A stretch of 64,000 nucleotides of DNA from Atopsyche davidsoni (GCA_022113835.1 JAILWY010000023.1:10664001-10728000), one strand, 5' to 3'; shown: positions 40,789-54,107, numbered from the stretch's first letter. Notes: a model not told the origin generated them from the sequence alone. Translations and numbers: made by a program.

Positions 40789-42312
40789 TCTTTACCAGAC
40801 TTGTGTATCATTTCATTGAAAATAATATTTTTTAAATATTTGTACAGGGCTCTTTATTATAATTTATTTTGGATGAAATTTTTTTTTAATTTTTCCCAAG
40901 TGAGTTCTAAAAATGTGTTATCCATACCAGCCAAAAAATATATTTCAGATTATATTAAAATGAAATTACTACACATTATTTTAGTTTGCTTGCAGTGTGT
41001 TTCAAATCACTTAATATTTTATTTGGGGACCGTCTTATATGTAAATAAATATATATGCAACAGAGTTGCTTACTAACAAATAAATTACGTTTGACTTAAG
41101 AATTTGTTTTAGTTAACTAAAGTATAATTTAATTATTTTTAAGAAATCTGTTTATCCTGGATGTAATCCAATAACTTAAAATTGGCTTTTAACTTGACAT
41201 TGATTTTTGCTACGCTTTCACGTTGAAATTCCACTCAACTCCTCGTAAATAAATTTAAAATAGTAAACTGTTACAGAATATGGTACTTAAACACTACTCC
41301 TGACTTAATTGTTTTTCTATGAAATTATAGAACTATTTAGATTTTTTTTTAAACTAAAATATTCCTTAAAAAACCAAAGTATATTTATTATTTTATCAAA
41401 TATTCTCCAAAGATTTTATTGTATTAGCTATTAAATATGATTTTTAAAAATGTATTTTATCGTATTAGCTATTAAATATGATTAATTTTGGAATACATGC
41501 TTGTCTACATACCAATAAATATGAAATATTAAAAAACAATATTTTTAATATTAACAAAGAAATTTACTTTGTTATTTGTATTTTTATTTTCAGTGGTTTA
41601 ATGAAAAAAGCAAATGTACATTCACAATTTTTGAATTTATAATGATTCACATAGCTAAAGTGATTTATTACTTTGATGACAATCTTCCCAGTTAGCATTA
41701 TTTTCCATTTTGAGCTGTGAACTTCGTATTATATTGGTACAAAAGCCAAGCTTCTGAGTTTAGTACATTGATTGGTCCAAGTGTATCGGTTGAATCATTG
41801 CTGTTGCTGAGTGTATTTTTACATTCTTAGTCAGATGTCATCTTATTGCAAAGCCATGCTTTTTGCTTAAGGCTCAAATATAGTATATGTTATTTTCATA
41901 ATATTTGGCCGACCTTAGGCCAGTATATTTCTGACAAACCAATCAAACGAGAGGGTTAACACAGTATCGTGAGTATTTTTCCCTCCGAAATTGTTATTTT
42001 ACAAATAAATTTAAGGGGTCATAATGTTTAAGCAGATTTTTATGAAAATAAAACTAAATATTCAGTATAATATTAAAAAATTAAAACTTATCAACCTAAA
42101 AGATGACATGTTAAGTGTAAAATAAAATTGTGATTTGACTTGTTCGCTCGATATAATACAAAGCTTGAAAGAATTTGTCTTTTTTACTGTATCACAAGTA
42201 TGTTAATAAAAAGTTTAAAAATATTTTTTTTTTATTTATTCCTCTACTCAAAACAAATGAAGAAATCTCAGGTATAAAAATATTATTATTAGATATTTTT
42301 CATATTAATTCT
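40789..42312. other. Convergent intergenic spacer between ICA69 and UTP6
   Basis: AT-rich DNA with no gene. A partial tandem duplication occurs at 41,413-41,442 and 41,454-41,483 (about 30 bp, one mismatch, 41-bp period). On the minus strand two overlapping AATAAA motifs at 42,231-42,240 are about 75 bp beyond the UTP6 stop and are the likely polyadenylation signal of that gene. Confidence 0.5.
42231..42240 (-). terminator. Likely UTP6 polyadenylation signal
   Basis: Read on the minus strand, two overlapping AATAAA hexamers lie 70-80 bp past the UTP6 stop codon. Confidence 0.5.
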
Positions 42313-45300
42313 TTATGTAACGTACAGATGCTTAGTTAAACTGTATTGTGAAATGAAACTGTCAGTAACGCTGTTGTCTAAACAAGCACAGGCTCTTTTA
42401 TACAGAAGGCCACACAACTCTGGACGGTTGCCACCAGTCATCTCAAAGTTAATATAGTCGAGCCAGATTTGTACATCTTTTTTTCCAAACTGTTGTGTTG
42501 CCAATTCATAGCAGTTTCTCATATCTTTGTAACTGGCAATTTTCTGTGATTTTTCAATGTCAATCATAGCACGGTGTAACTCCAAAGCCACAGGCGGTGC
42601 CTTAACCATAGAAATGTATTCTTTTCGCACTATTTCAATGCCACCGAGATTGTAGAACATTTCCAGAAATTTTGGCTTTAATATGCAAGAAACATTATGT
42701 GGCAATAAAATACTTTGATCGTTTAACTTCTTTAACTGAAAAAAAAGTTAAGATATATAATATCACACAGAAATTCAATATTTTTGACAGAGAGTACTTG
42801 GTGGAATTCCATTTTAATATTTTTGAGTAAAAAAATACTTGAGTGATTTTCCACATGTTCGTTTTTATTTGTGACCGGTTTTGCCAACCTCTCACGTTGG
42901 CATTATCAAACAGAGTGATGTGATGACTCTGTTTGATAATGCCAACGTGAAAGGTTGGCAAAACCGGTCACAAATAAAAATGAACATGTGGAAAATCACT
43001 CAAGTATTTTACTCAAAAATATTAATATCACACAACACCTGTATGTCTATAAAAAGAACTTTTCATACATAAAAGTGACAGCATGTGAAAATAATTGGAT
43101 TTCATATTTCTCTACTTACCATTTCTATGTCTCTTGTATTTTCTATGATGATAGACCAAACTGAAGATACTTTATCAGCTGGAAGGGCTGATTTGGCTAC
43201 TTTGAATATTCTTAATAATTCTTTTCCATTACTTGTGCTGCGCTTAAGTCTTTCTTCCCATAGATATTCGGATGAAGGTAGATTAATACAGGCTTCTTCC
43301 AATACCTAAAACAGGAAGGTATAAATATTAATGTCAGACAAAACGAAAGAAAAATTCTTACTGAAATTGAGCATTAAATACAAAAAAATTGACTATTAAG
43401 ACTATATATAAATAAAAGCAAATTATATACAAATGAGATAGAAATTTAACTCAAAAAGCTTTACAAAAAGGATGTTTCTTCGGTAATATGAGGCATTCAG
43501 TAACTGTTGGATAAAAATGGATATTTTTATTACTGATTTAATAAATCTATATTTTAAATGTATACATTGTCTTACTGTTTTAACAATTTGTTTTTATGAT
43601 ATTTTTGCTGCTGAAAGCACTGAAATGTTTCTAGTATATGTTCAAATGAGAAGTTTGTAATGCAGAAAATAATCATGATGTATGTAAATGTACAGACATG
43701 TGCATGGTGTTGAATCATACAATACCTCATAAATAAGCTTAGTCTCCAATTATAGGTTGTTTTGTGTGTTCTGACATTTTAAGAATCACTCCAATTAATT
43801 TTCAAAAATATAGTTACCGTGAGTATTTCCTCTCTACTGGATTCGTCATCTTGGCACAACAAGTCCACCCATATTTTGTAGTGTTGTTCATTTAGTTGGG
43901 CCAGCATATGACCTTTCATCAAAGCTCTCTTTAGTATCTGCAACTTGGTGGCGATGTCATATGCTTTGTCAGTACTAAGCTTTATAGCACTGTTGATATA
44001 ACTGTTACATACATCATGATTGTCAATCTGTTGAGTGCATCCAAACAAAATCATTTATGATACTCTACATATAATAATACTTAGTTTTTTTTTTTGGTTT
44101 TTCAGTATTACCTTAATAGACGCTGTTTCATAAACATTGAAGTAATTTGCTAAGTTCTTAGGACATTTGGAAAGAAAAAATTCTCCCTTCAAGGATTTCC
44201 AACCGAAGAGTTCGACATTCCTTTCCTAAAAGTATTCAGATGTTAAAATTAAATAAATTGGATTAAATAGATTGGAATTCATTTTAGATATCTTCTCATG
44301 TTACCTCTAACTCGCAAAGGGCTATGAAATCCCAGGCTTCTTTTTTATCACTATGCTCTTCCCAGAGTAAAGAATATAGTTGTGAATGTAAACAAGTTGC
44401 AAAATCAAAATCGTTGACTATTTTACAAAGCTGGATATGAAAATTTACATCGTCAATATGTTTCATTCCATTTTCCATTATGATTTTTGCTCTTTCAATT
44501 TGAGTAACCTAAAAGAAATCAAAGTATAATAAATTTGTATGTTCAGTAATATGAACAAACATAAATATAGAGGTTCTAAATTAATTGAAAAGTAACAAAT
44601 TAATTGAAAGTGTTAAAAAATCGTAACAAATTTCAGTGTCAATGAGAAATGTGAAATACAGATATTATCATATTTACAATACGATACATATTTTCATATA
44701 AACATCCCACTGTTGTCGAAGAATATTCAACCAGGTCTGTTGGACAAATGTTTTTACAGTTTTATTTAACTATAGTTAAATACCTTATTTTCATCGTCCA
44801 ATTTGACAGCGGCTAGCAGTTCTATCCTAAAAGCATCTAAATAAAGTTCTTGAGATTTGGGATGTCTGTGAAGTCCTTTTAAAATAAATTTTCTGGCTGT
44901 GTCAACACTATTCATTTCTTCGTATTCCCACCTACAAGCCAATTGCCATACTTTAGGTTTATCACCATGAACCTACAACAAAGTTAGATAATAAATTAAA
45001 AAAATTCTCCTAACTGTACAGATTATAGGAGCAAATGTAATATCTCAGTTAGTAATTTTTGATTACTTTGAAATATTTGTTAAAATAGGTTGATAGGTTA
45101 AAATAATGTTGATAGGCTAAAAAGTTTACTTCTAAAAAAAAGTGAAAATATTGACTAATCAAAGTAACAGATTCTATGGTATTGTCATTTAAGGGTTAGA
45201 TTTACAAGAGAATTTAAATACTGGCCTACTGCAATGAATTAATGATTTTTTCTAAAATAATATGTATTATCTTACTTGCAGCATTTGAGTCAACATGGAT

Positions 45301-45895
45301 GTCACATATTGAACAAAATTTACGCTTTTACAAAACTTAAAGTAATTAATCCATATTTCAAGATCGCTCGCAAATCGAAAAATAGTATCTTTATAGAGGT
45401 TGTTAACTCTTTTCGATATTGCATACTCAATGTCAGTCTTCTTATCCTTAATATTCAACTTTTCTCTGCGAAGACGAATATCTTGCAAAAGAATGCATTC
45501 ATAAGCTATATACCGTAAATAGTCTTCTTTACATCTTGTCTGTCGGTGTATTTTATATTCAAAATCTGTGCGTTTTTTAGATATCTCTCTGTAAATAAAA
45601 ATAACCAATTAACAGGAACTGTTCAACAATTTTTTTTATATTGTACTTATATCATTATCTCAATGTGACTATAAGAGTGTAATTAACTCTATTTACTTAT
45701 TTCGATACATTTTATAATGACATTCAATTTAATACAAAAAATCAAGCTCTATTAAAATACAAAAACAAAATCAGCTGAAAGAAATAAAACAATATGTACT
45801 TACTTTATTTCTTCCGCACTGTACAATTCAATTCTTCTCATTTGCTCCAACTCCGATATCATATCCTCCACACGTTGGTTTACAAATTCTGCCAT
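42313..45895 (-). CDS. UTP6: UTP6, U3 snoRNA-associated protein 6 (SSU processome), complete CDS
   Basis: Eight exons on the minus strand: 45,804-45,895, 45,276-45,588, 44,784-44,972, 44,305-44,508, 44,112-44,225, 43,818-44,027, 43,120-43,305 and 42,313-42,735. The joined frame is 576 aa (human about 597). The start MAEFVNQRVEDMISELEQM and the following EISKKRTDFEYKIHRQTRCK match UTP6. The rest is made of HAT-type helical repeats (for example KPKVWQLACRWEYEE, EAWDFIALCELE, HYKIWVDLLCQDD, IWLDYINFEMT), as expected. The protein belongs to the UTP-B module of the nucleolar SSU processome needed for 18S rRNA maturation. All introns are GT-AG; all after exon 1 are phase 0. The last intron carries a foldback repeat. 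The C-terminus is somewhat shorter than in human. Confidence 0.95.
42758..43034 (+). repeat. Foldback (long inverted repeat) element in UTP6 intron, 12-bp target duplication
   Basis: The element (42,770-43,022, 253 bp) is flanked by identical 12-bp TAATATCACACA at 42,758-42,769 and 43,023-43,034. A roughly 45-bp leader (tcaatatttttgacagagag, then tacttggtggaattcc) is followed by two arms of about 97-99 bp, 42,817-42,915 and 42,927-43,022, that are nearly perfect inverted copies around an 11-bp centre. It lies wholly in the last UTP6 intron, whose splice sites are intact. In RNA from either strand the arms would form a long hairpin. It is the best-preserved of four family copies in the window. 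Confidence 0.9.
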
Positions 45896-47329
45896 TTTTT
45901 AAGCGTGTATTACAGAAAACTTTAAACTTGAACAGAAATCTTGCTGTAGGAACAAAAAATAAAAAAAATCAACTATAGGAGACACATTTTAAATAAAAAC
46001 AATTTAATATCATAAACGCAATAATCGTTAAAAAATAATGATTAATGAAAAACACTTCAAGTATATAAAATTGCATGGCGATTCAACAGAAGCATTAGTT
46101 TTATAACATGTTAAGAAAAAATAATACATTCTTGCTACTCCAGCGCATTTATTCACCATTAGTGAGCTAAAAGACCTGATTGCGTGTATTACTTTTACAA
46201 TTTATGCGGATTTATAAAATATTAAATTGAAACTAGCATACCAACAAACCTCACTTCAGCACCTCAAAATACAACCGCGTCGAAACTGAGTTGAAAGACG
46301 TCAGAATGCAAAATACCATGTGGCTGTCATAGACAATAATCGGAGACGAGGCGTCATTTGACGTAATCTTTTATTATAAAGACCTAACACACGGAGCAAC
46401 ACAACTCGCGGCCGACTTGCAATTAGGCAATAGCGTCCTATTTTGCGTTAAATCTATATATAAAACACACCGAAAATAAAAGGACGCTTTTGATTGATTG
46501 CAAATCGGTAATTAACATTTGTATTAATGTTAATTACCGATTTTTATTTTATTTTAATTATGCCCACGTAAAAATCTGACGTATCACACTAAAGCACCTT
46601 AAAGTTATCTATATTGATTGGCTTATTTTTTAGAGCGTAAATCATTAAATCCATTGAAATAGATAACCAAGCTTTTGAAAACATAATTTTCACTGCAATA
46701 AAAAAATGTAAAAATTTAATAGGTTTTGATTATCAAGAATTTCTATTTCTTGGCATTATTTTATGATTTCTGACAAAGATTTGGTTTTATTTTTAGTAGC
46801 AATAAGTAGCTGATTTTTATTTTAATAACTGGTAAAGACAGTTTACAAAAAAATGTGCAATCACAAACTATCCAAGTAAATAAATACTTTTTATGATTAA
46901 TTTAATGACCCTCACTTGCTGGATCTATTTAATGTACAAAGCCTGAAAGCTCAGACATTTACTAATGAAAATGTATTGAGCGTGTAACAATTTATTATGT
47001 TTAATAATGATTAGCAGTGAATAAATTTTTTTCTTTGAATTAATGTTTATATTGATGTTCACAACCTTTATTGCGAATAAATAATTTTTTTCGTTCTTTT
47101 ATATTTTTGGTAATAAATTGAAAGTGAAGAATAAATAATTAAGTACCTGTTAATTTCACATTGTATATTTTTTTCTCAAACATTAAAAAACTTATGATGG
47201 TTATGTTGTGTATCAAAATATATTTATTTAGTGTTTAAAAACAGTTTAAATTCATTATTTTATAGTATAATGTATTTACATGATATAGTTATAATTTAAA
47301 CCTATTACTTAATAAATAATGAATATGCT
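45896..47329. other. Spacer between UTP6 start and the kinase 3' end
   Basis: Holds the UTP6 promoter/5' UTR on its left; the GC-richer part at 46,260-46,440 upstream of UTP6 is the most promoter-like. A hairpin-forming palindrome follows at 46,503-46,542. AT-rich 3'-flanking DNA of the MAK/CILK1-type kinase fills the right side; on the minus strand AATAAA at about 47,223-47,228, roughly 100 bp after that stop, is a possible polyadenylation signal. Confidence 0.45.
46503..46542. repeat. 17-bp perfect inverted repeat
   Basis: Arms AATCGGTAATTAACATT (46,503-46,519) and its exact complement (46,526-46,542) are separated by 6 bp. It could be a small foldback element or the scar of one; no target duplication is obvious. 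Confidence 0.8.
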
Positions 47330-50300
47330 TCATTTTAAATATTTTGATGCCCAGTCTGTGCGTCCTAAAAAACTTGCATTTTTAATGCTTGCAGGGTCAT
47401 CTTCTCCAATGATGTAACCTGAATAAAAATACCACCAAGTATGATTAATTACATTGATTAAAAACAAGTGCCGTACAATATATACATATATTTATATTGT
47501 GTGTTTGTTACCTGTATCTTTATGAATAGGACCAAAAAGAGATGTATCTAATTTTTGACCGGCATAATATCTAGAATTACTTAGATATTGTTCAGCAGCT
47601 GTCTTTTCTCTATCCTGAAAAATCAATAATTATTATATGAATTTATATCTTTTAAATTAGGTACACTCATTTATTAAAATTATCTTATCAATAATTATGG
47701 ATCATTAATACAAAATCTGGAAGGGCACTCTCAGGTGTAGATATTTTGTTCTCAGCGTTTGGTTGTTCTTGACATTTTGAAATAAATCAGCTGGTGGGTA
47801 TATTTTTTGTTAAATAATATACCAATAAAGCCTTTCGAGAATTTGTAGGCAAAAAAACAAAATCTAATATATCATAAAGCTTACATTCTTAGTTGGCCAC
47901 GAATTCCAATCACTTAAAAAATTTTGGCTTTTTCTAGGAAATACTGTGGCTACATTATTTGAACTTTTATATGATACATTATTTGCTTGTACTCCTCCTA
48001 TATTTCTTTGTCTTTTGTTAGGTGTATCTCCAAAGTACCTTGAAAAATATTTATAATTTTTTTAAGTAAACCTATTTAACTATAATTTCAATATGCTTAT
48101 TTAATATTACTACTAAATTCAATATACTATAAGGCCTTGTTTTTTTAGATCAATTTTATTTGATTTTTGTGCAGTTTGTACTCATTTAAAAATCTCTTAG
48201 ACAAACATATGCCATTGAACATGTTATCTATATTTTTATTTTCAAAAGATATTTAAGAATTTGGGATTGCACCTTGGATATTGAATTTTATACTACCAGC
48301 TCTCTGTATGGATAGGAAAAAAATATAATTCATATTTAGCTATTACAACTGATCTAGACAAAGATTGCACTTGGGGCTACAATAAGCTTACCACGTTGCC
48401 AGATTTATGGCATGCTATCGATAATCATATTTACATAATATATGGTTCCACCAAATAAAAATATTTCTGCCCTATTTTATTATTACATTAACAATATGGA
48501 TCCTCATCTTTTCTCTCTTTGCTCTGTTTACATTGTAGATAGAACATAAGAGCCACTTACTTATTATTGGAAATTGTCTGTCCAGCCACATATCTTGAAG
48601 TATTGAGGTATTGTTGTCTTGCACTTGATTTGATTGGTTTCAAAATATCATCAATACTAAATCCACCATCATCCGGCCAATCCTTGTCTTTGTATGAGTC
48701 ATTAGATATTTTTCCCCTGCAAAAATCCAATAATGTAAAAAATAAATTCTCAAAGATATATAAACATTATTATTGATGAAACCAATGAAGTTTATGGTGT
48801 CCTTACAACACAAAGAATCTTTCAAAATAATACATTTTCTATTGCATTAAAATCAGTTGTATTTATAGTAATTAATCTTTAAAAAAATATACTAACTAGT
48901 GTTATTTTTACTTACCCTAATATATCAGCAAACTCATCATCACTATTTTTATCTTTTGTGTCACCAATTCTAGCCGTTGAATTTTGGATTGCTGTTGTTT
49001 TTGAAATTCCATTTTCTCGTTCTTGTAAATTTGTAGGATAACTGAAATATATAAAATCATTTCATTCATTCAACATTAATTTAAGATAATTATTATAGTT
49101 GTTAGTAAACTATAAAAAATTACCGATTACGTTGCAATTGTGTAGGTATATAAGAAGAAACAATGGTTGGGGGAACTACTTGAACAGTCTGAACTTTTGT
49201 TGTCGTGCCTCCATATGGCAATTTAATTTCATTATTTTGACTGACTGGTGGTTGGTGCAAAATAACATTGAGAGAACTATTATTAGTCAGAAAGTTTCCA
49301 ACAGATCTTCCAATCGACCCAACATAATTATTCGGCCCAACAGATGAAAGATCGTTGTGACTGCTTGTTAATTGTTCATTGGATAAATTAGTTATATTCA
49401 CCAATTTGTTGTTTATCACAATTTTATTACCCACTATCGCATTACTTATATTGTCATTACTATTACTATTGTTCACCGATGGTTGAATAGATTTTTGCAA
49501 AGGGTAATTAGACGTAGTAGAATTGCCTAGCTTTGCTCCCATTTGAAAGTATTGATATCTAAAAAATATAAATGTGTCAGAATCAAATAATTTTTTACCA
49601 CAGTAAAAATATATTTTCAAAGTATCCAGCAAGTAGATTTGTGATATGATACCTTAGCGCCTGTTGTGCAGTAGGACGCTTTTGGGGATTCCATAATAAC
49701 ATATCTTCTAAAAGCTTCAATCCGTCTATTCCAGCCCCGGTAATTATATTTTCAAGGGCAACTTTACCAAATACTGGAAACTTAAAATTCATTGCATTTG
49801 CTAGTTGGTAACCTTCAGGCCATTCATTCTAAAATATAGATAAATTTAAAAAAACTGACTTAACAACTGAGATAGACGATATCCAGATATTGTGCATCTC
49901 ATGGAAAGAAATCTCATTGGATATTTGTATCGCACGAGTGTATTAAATATATGAAATCACTATTTTTAATTGTAACAATGTGAATAATTTTAAAAGACAA
50001 TGCTATAAACCTTATCAGGAGTGCCGAGAACGGAACAGATCTTAAATATTTCATCTATTTCACTATTCCCCGGAAAGAGCGGCCGAAACGTATAGAGTTC
50101 TGCCATTATACAACCAACAGCCCACATATCTACAGGACTGCTGTAACTAGTGGAGTGCAACAATACCTCTGGAGCTCGGTACCTGCAATAGAAAAACACA
50201 CCAAATCAGAATTCCTACTCATATAGTTTTCAAATGTAAGATGCATGTAATAAGAAAGGCAGAGGTTCATTACAAATTTGAAACTTTATTATATTTTTAT

Positions 50301-52346
50301 GTAATTTTCTCATTTTGTTGGGTAATGGTATTATTTCTGGTATGCTTACAAATAAAATTTCTAATGTCTACATAAGTCTGTATTTCATACTCTTGATCAA
50401 CAAATATAAATAGCCAAATGCCTAGGAGATTACGATAATTTTGGTTTATTGAGAGTATTCGACATTCAAGGACAAAGGCAAAATATATTTACTTTTACGT
50501 ATCGAATACATAACCCACAACATAACCCATTCAATTTATCTGATTCCTATCACACTTTTGAATTCTATGGCAAAGGTTTTATAAATCAATAATTTATCGC
50601 CATAGCTCATTAAGATTATTTTAGCAGCATTTTGTTAAAGAAACTTTGAGGTAAATTTACCATCTTGTTGAAACATAATCAGTGTAAGGGGGGCGTGACC
50701 GGATCTCTCTGGCTAATCCAAAATCAGCTATCTTCACTAACTCCGGCCCCATACAGAGTAAATTCTCTGGTTTCATGTCTCTGTGAAAAAATCCATGTCT
50801 GTGCATGAAGGCTAGCCCTTGCAAAACCTGAAAGTTACATTAGCATTATGTACAATTTTTATATAATATAATTCAATCAAATAAGTCACTTTGAAAATCC
50901 ATCTAAAAATCATTACCTGATAAATCATATTCCTTACTATAGACTCAGGAAAATGTCTCTCCCTGTCTTTGATAAGTTGGTAGAGGTTTTCTTTCATATA
51001 TTCAAATACAAAATACAAAACATCATTTTCTCTGATGACTTCTTTCAGTTTTACAACATTGGCGTGACTAAGTTTTTTCAAGGACTGAAAAAATATTTCA
51101 CAAAAAGATTGTAATATTATGTAATATACAATAACATGAATCGAGCAGTAGCAAGAAATTTTCGATGCGACCGTGAAACGAGAGAACATTTTTTATTGTC
51201 ATTTTATGGGTGCGGGTACAAAAGATTTTTATCGTGAATATCTGTCGCAACGAAAGCAAATCGTACAAAACTACCAGGTTCAATGATTTCACATAATGAC
51301 AGCCTAGAATATTTTTATTTCAATTTACCAAAATATAGTTTCATATATATTTTATAAAGTTGAACATCTAGTATATGTTTTTGGAATTGGGTTCGTTGAT
51401 GATAACAACTATGATGATAGGGTACTTTTCGTCAATAATTCAAACACTTTATAATTGCGTTTCTTCGCTCCCAATACTCCCAATATTGGCGATAAATACC
51501 GATTACCAAATCTTTCGTGAAAGCACAAAAACTTTCTATCTATATTGAATAATAAAAACACGTAGGACCTTATTTTGAAGTTATGACGTAACGCAACTTG
51601 ACGCAGTTATAACTTTGGTAAATTGCGTGCCGTTAATAGAAACGTGATTTCTAAGCTAATCTAAAAAAAAAACGGATAACTAAAACTACCTACGACGAAA
51701 TCAAAACAGCAAAATGCTAAAAGTTTATAAAACAACACAACATTCTTCAAAATGCTACCTTATCTAAAATTTATTACGACGGAGATATTACGACACGATA
51801 TTATTAAAGTAATTTGTTACTTAAATTCTAATTAACGTGACTTTGAAATATTTTCAGGTAACAATAGTCACAAAAGAGAAATGTTCTAAGTTAAATTCGG
51901 CAGATTATGGTATGGCATATTTTAACCTTCAACTCCAAAATGCCACAGTAGGCGTAGGTATAGTCAACTATAAAAAAACAAACAATTTATATGCTGAAGA
52001 CTTGAAGGAAATTATGATTTACTTTTTAGATTTATATGCTTTGGTGTTACTAAATATTTGAAACACAAGGATCGTATTTTAGTTACTGTAGTAGGCGACT
52101 TTTCAATTTTTATCCAACATGTTTTTCAACTGTAATCAATCGTAGTCCTGATAATATATATTTTTAATTACATAAAATAATGTATATTACCTTAACCTCC
52201 CTGAGGCTCATAGCCTCGTCCCAGGAGTAGTACTTCCTCTTCATCCTCTTGATGGCCACCTTCTCGCCCGTGTCCCGGCGCTGGCCCAGGACCACGCTGC
52301 CGTAGGTCCCGTCCCCCAACTGGTTGAGGGTGATGTAGCGGTTCAT
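47330..52346 (-). CDS. MAK/CILK1(ICK)-type serine/threonine kinase, complete CDS
   Basis: Eleven exons (minus): 52,191-52,346, 50,917-51,084, 50,661-50,827, 50,011-50,182, 49,653-49,828, 49,124-49,558, 48,916-49,041, 48,561-48,716, 47,885-48,038, 47,512-47,614 and 47,330-47,418, giving 633 aa, the usual RCK-family length. The kinase domain covers residues about 4-284: glycine loop [11 protein letters not shown]-anchoring K33, catalytic HRDMKPEN (D125), DFG at 143-145, activation motif T157-D158-Y159 and YRAPEV. T-D-Y at exactly 157-159 matches CILK1/MAK. The long Ser/Asn-rich tail ends in [11 protein letters not shown], a conserved family C-terminus. These kinases control ciliary transport and cilium length. 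Exon 1 is extremely GC-rich, unlike the other ten. Every intron is GT-AG with continuous phase. Confidence 0.95.
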
Positions 52347-52840
52347 GGTCGCCGGTCACTCACTCGTCACCAGATAACTGAAACCGATCGATTTCCTCCC
52401 TCGAATTACTTCCAACATTTTTGGGGATAATTCCATATTATTACCGAGACCGGTAAAGAAAATTTAACCAATTATTGTACAGCCTGCTAAGTCGCATACT
52501 TCGTGAATACGAAATGTTTGTTTTTCTCATCGGATTGAATAGTCCAGTCGCTCCCGGTCGTTACTCACAAAACGAAAGAATATATTACTGCCAAATTCAA
52601 GAAAATATCGCTCAATGGCACGCCTACTTGAATATTTAAATGCGTTACAAATTCAAAATAGATAAATACATGTACGCTACCACCTAAGCCAGCCACATAC
52701 TCGTACAGTATTGTAAGCATTCCTAACAACCACTGAAAATGACAAAAAGAAAGATTTTTTTAAATTTCAACGTCGTTATTTGAATTCATTTGAACAAGTA
52801 TTTTAATACTGCCATTACATTCTTGTTGTTTTTTAATGTA

Positions 52841-53020
52841 TAGCTCATGGGCATCCGCGTCCGTCGGCGACCCTCCTGGGCCGGCAAACCTCGCGTGCCC
52901 CGGTACAAGCGTTCTTACCCCGACACTGAATAATTATGCTCCCCTCGAGTCGGAGCTCGGAGCACCCATCACAATTGGACCCAGTCGCACGGCACAGCCC
53001 AACGCGTAATACTTTTCTTT
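52841..53020. other. Isolated GC-rich block, possible exon or retroelement fragment
   Basis: On the plus strand a pyrimidine-rich stretch ending in TAG precedes a short frame (ATGGGCATCCGC..., 28 codons to TAA, high-GC third positions, Arg-rich, containing PSWAGKPRVPRYKRSYPD). The minus strand is also open, through ARFAGPGGSPTDADAHELY. I recognise neither. It could be a last coding exon, a fragment of a retroelement or a regulatory island. Confidence 0.25.
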
Positions 53021-54107
53021 ACCATGGGGCATTATGCACTATATTCTCATTTAAAAAACTTTGTAAACGTTGAAGTTTAATTTTATGGCGCTGGTATCAG
53101 CCACCAACCATCGCAACTTCAAAGCGAGGCGCTACGAAGCTACGAAAAGAGGCCGCGCAGGTTATAATATGGTAAATAGTACATTGCATAAGAGATTATG
53201 TGCGATACTGCCTCAATTTAAATACACGCGGTGAGATTTTCTGACCTTTATACTCGTAATATATACAACCGCGAAGAATTCGGTATATTGCAACTAAATC
53301 AAACAGTTAGTTTTTTTAGAAAATGAAATTAATTGAGCGTTATTTGAATCTCAAAACCTGATATTCAATTCTAACCAGTGCCGGTCTAACAGATTTACAG
53401 ATGGAAATAAAAATATAGTTTTAACGCTTTTCAACAATGTGTTTTCACTAATTCTATGAGCTTTTATTACTCAGTGTTATACCGGCACACGGTCCGTAGT
53501 ATTTGATTAATTCATCTTGTTCATACATTCTAGTATTGTCACCCATACCGCTTCAAAACTCGTCTTATGGTTCGTTGTAAAAACGTAATTTTCTTATTAA
53601 ATATTCAAGTCTTCAGGCTTGTAGACTGTACGCGGTAGAATTATAAAATATTAAAAGGCAGGCGAGTCAATTAACTAGACATAAAGTTTATATTCTGCGG
53701 GGGAACAGTCCTTGCTTATTTATTTGTATTAGTACCAAAATACTAAAAGATGTGCAAATATAATATTGTAAGGGTTGCAAATTGCAAACACATTACAACC
53801 ACACTAACCACACACATCTAAAAGAATGTTCACCTAATTATATTTTTCCACAAACTCAATAACGAAAATAGAGAAATCCATGTTCGTTATCACCTAAGCC
53901 ACATCTCGTAAGCCCCACAACCTGAGCTCAGGATCAGGGGATAGACACACGCCGTATTATAAGCATAGCCATAAAAACTATTGTAAACTACCATTAAAGA
54001 AAGTAAAGAATCTTGAATATTTTTGTTCATCTAATTTGACTTACACATATTATTTTGCTCCCAAAAATGAAAACAAATACTATTAAGTATATAATATAAA
54101 ATTACCA

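Noticed and set aside
42881..43164. Plus-strand frames over the UTP6 last intron.
   Set aside because: They read the foldback repeat and the antisense of a UTP6 exon.
51837..52061. 74-codon plus-strand frame in the first kinase intron, preceded by an acceptor-like ttttcag.
   Set aside because: No recognisable domain, no partner exons and no promoter; probably chance.
53881..53960. GC-richer stretch considered as a tRNA-derived SINE or tRNA.
   Set aside because: No convincing A and B boxes or cloverleaf and no second copy in the window.
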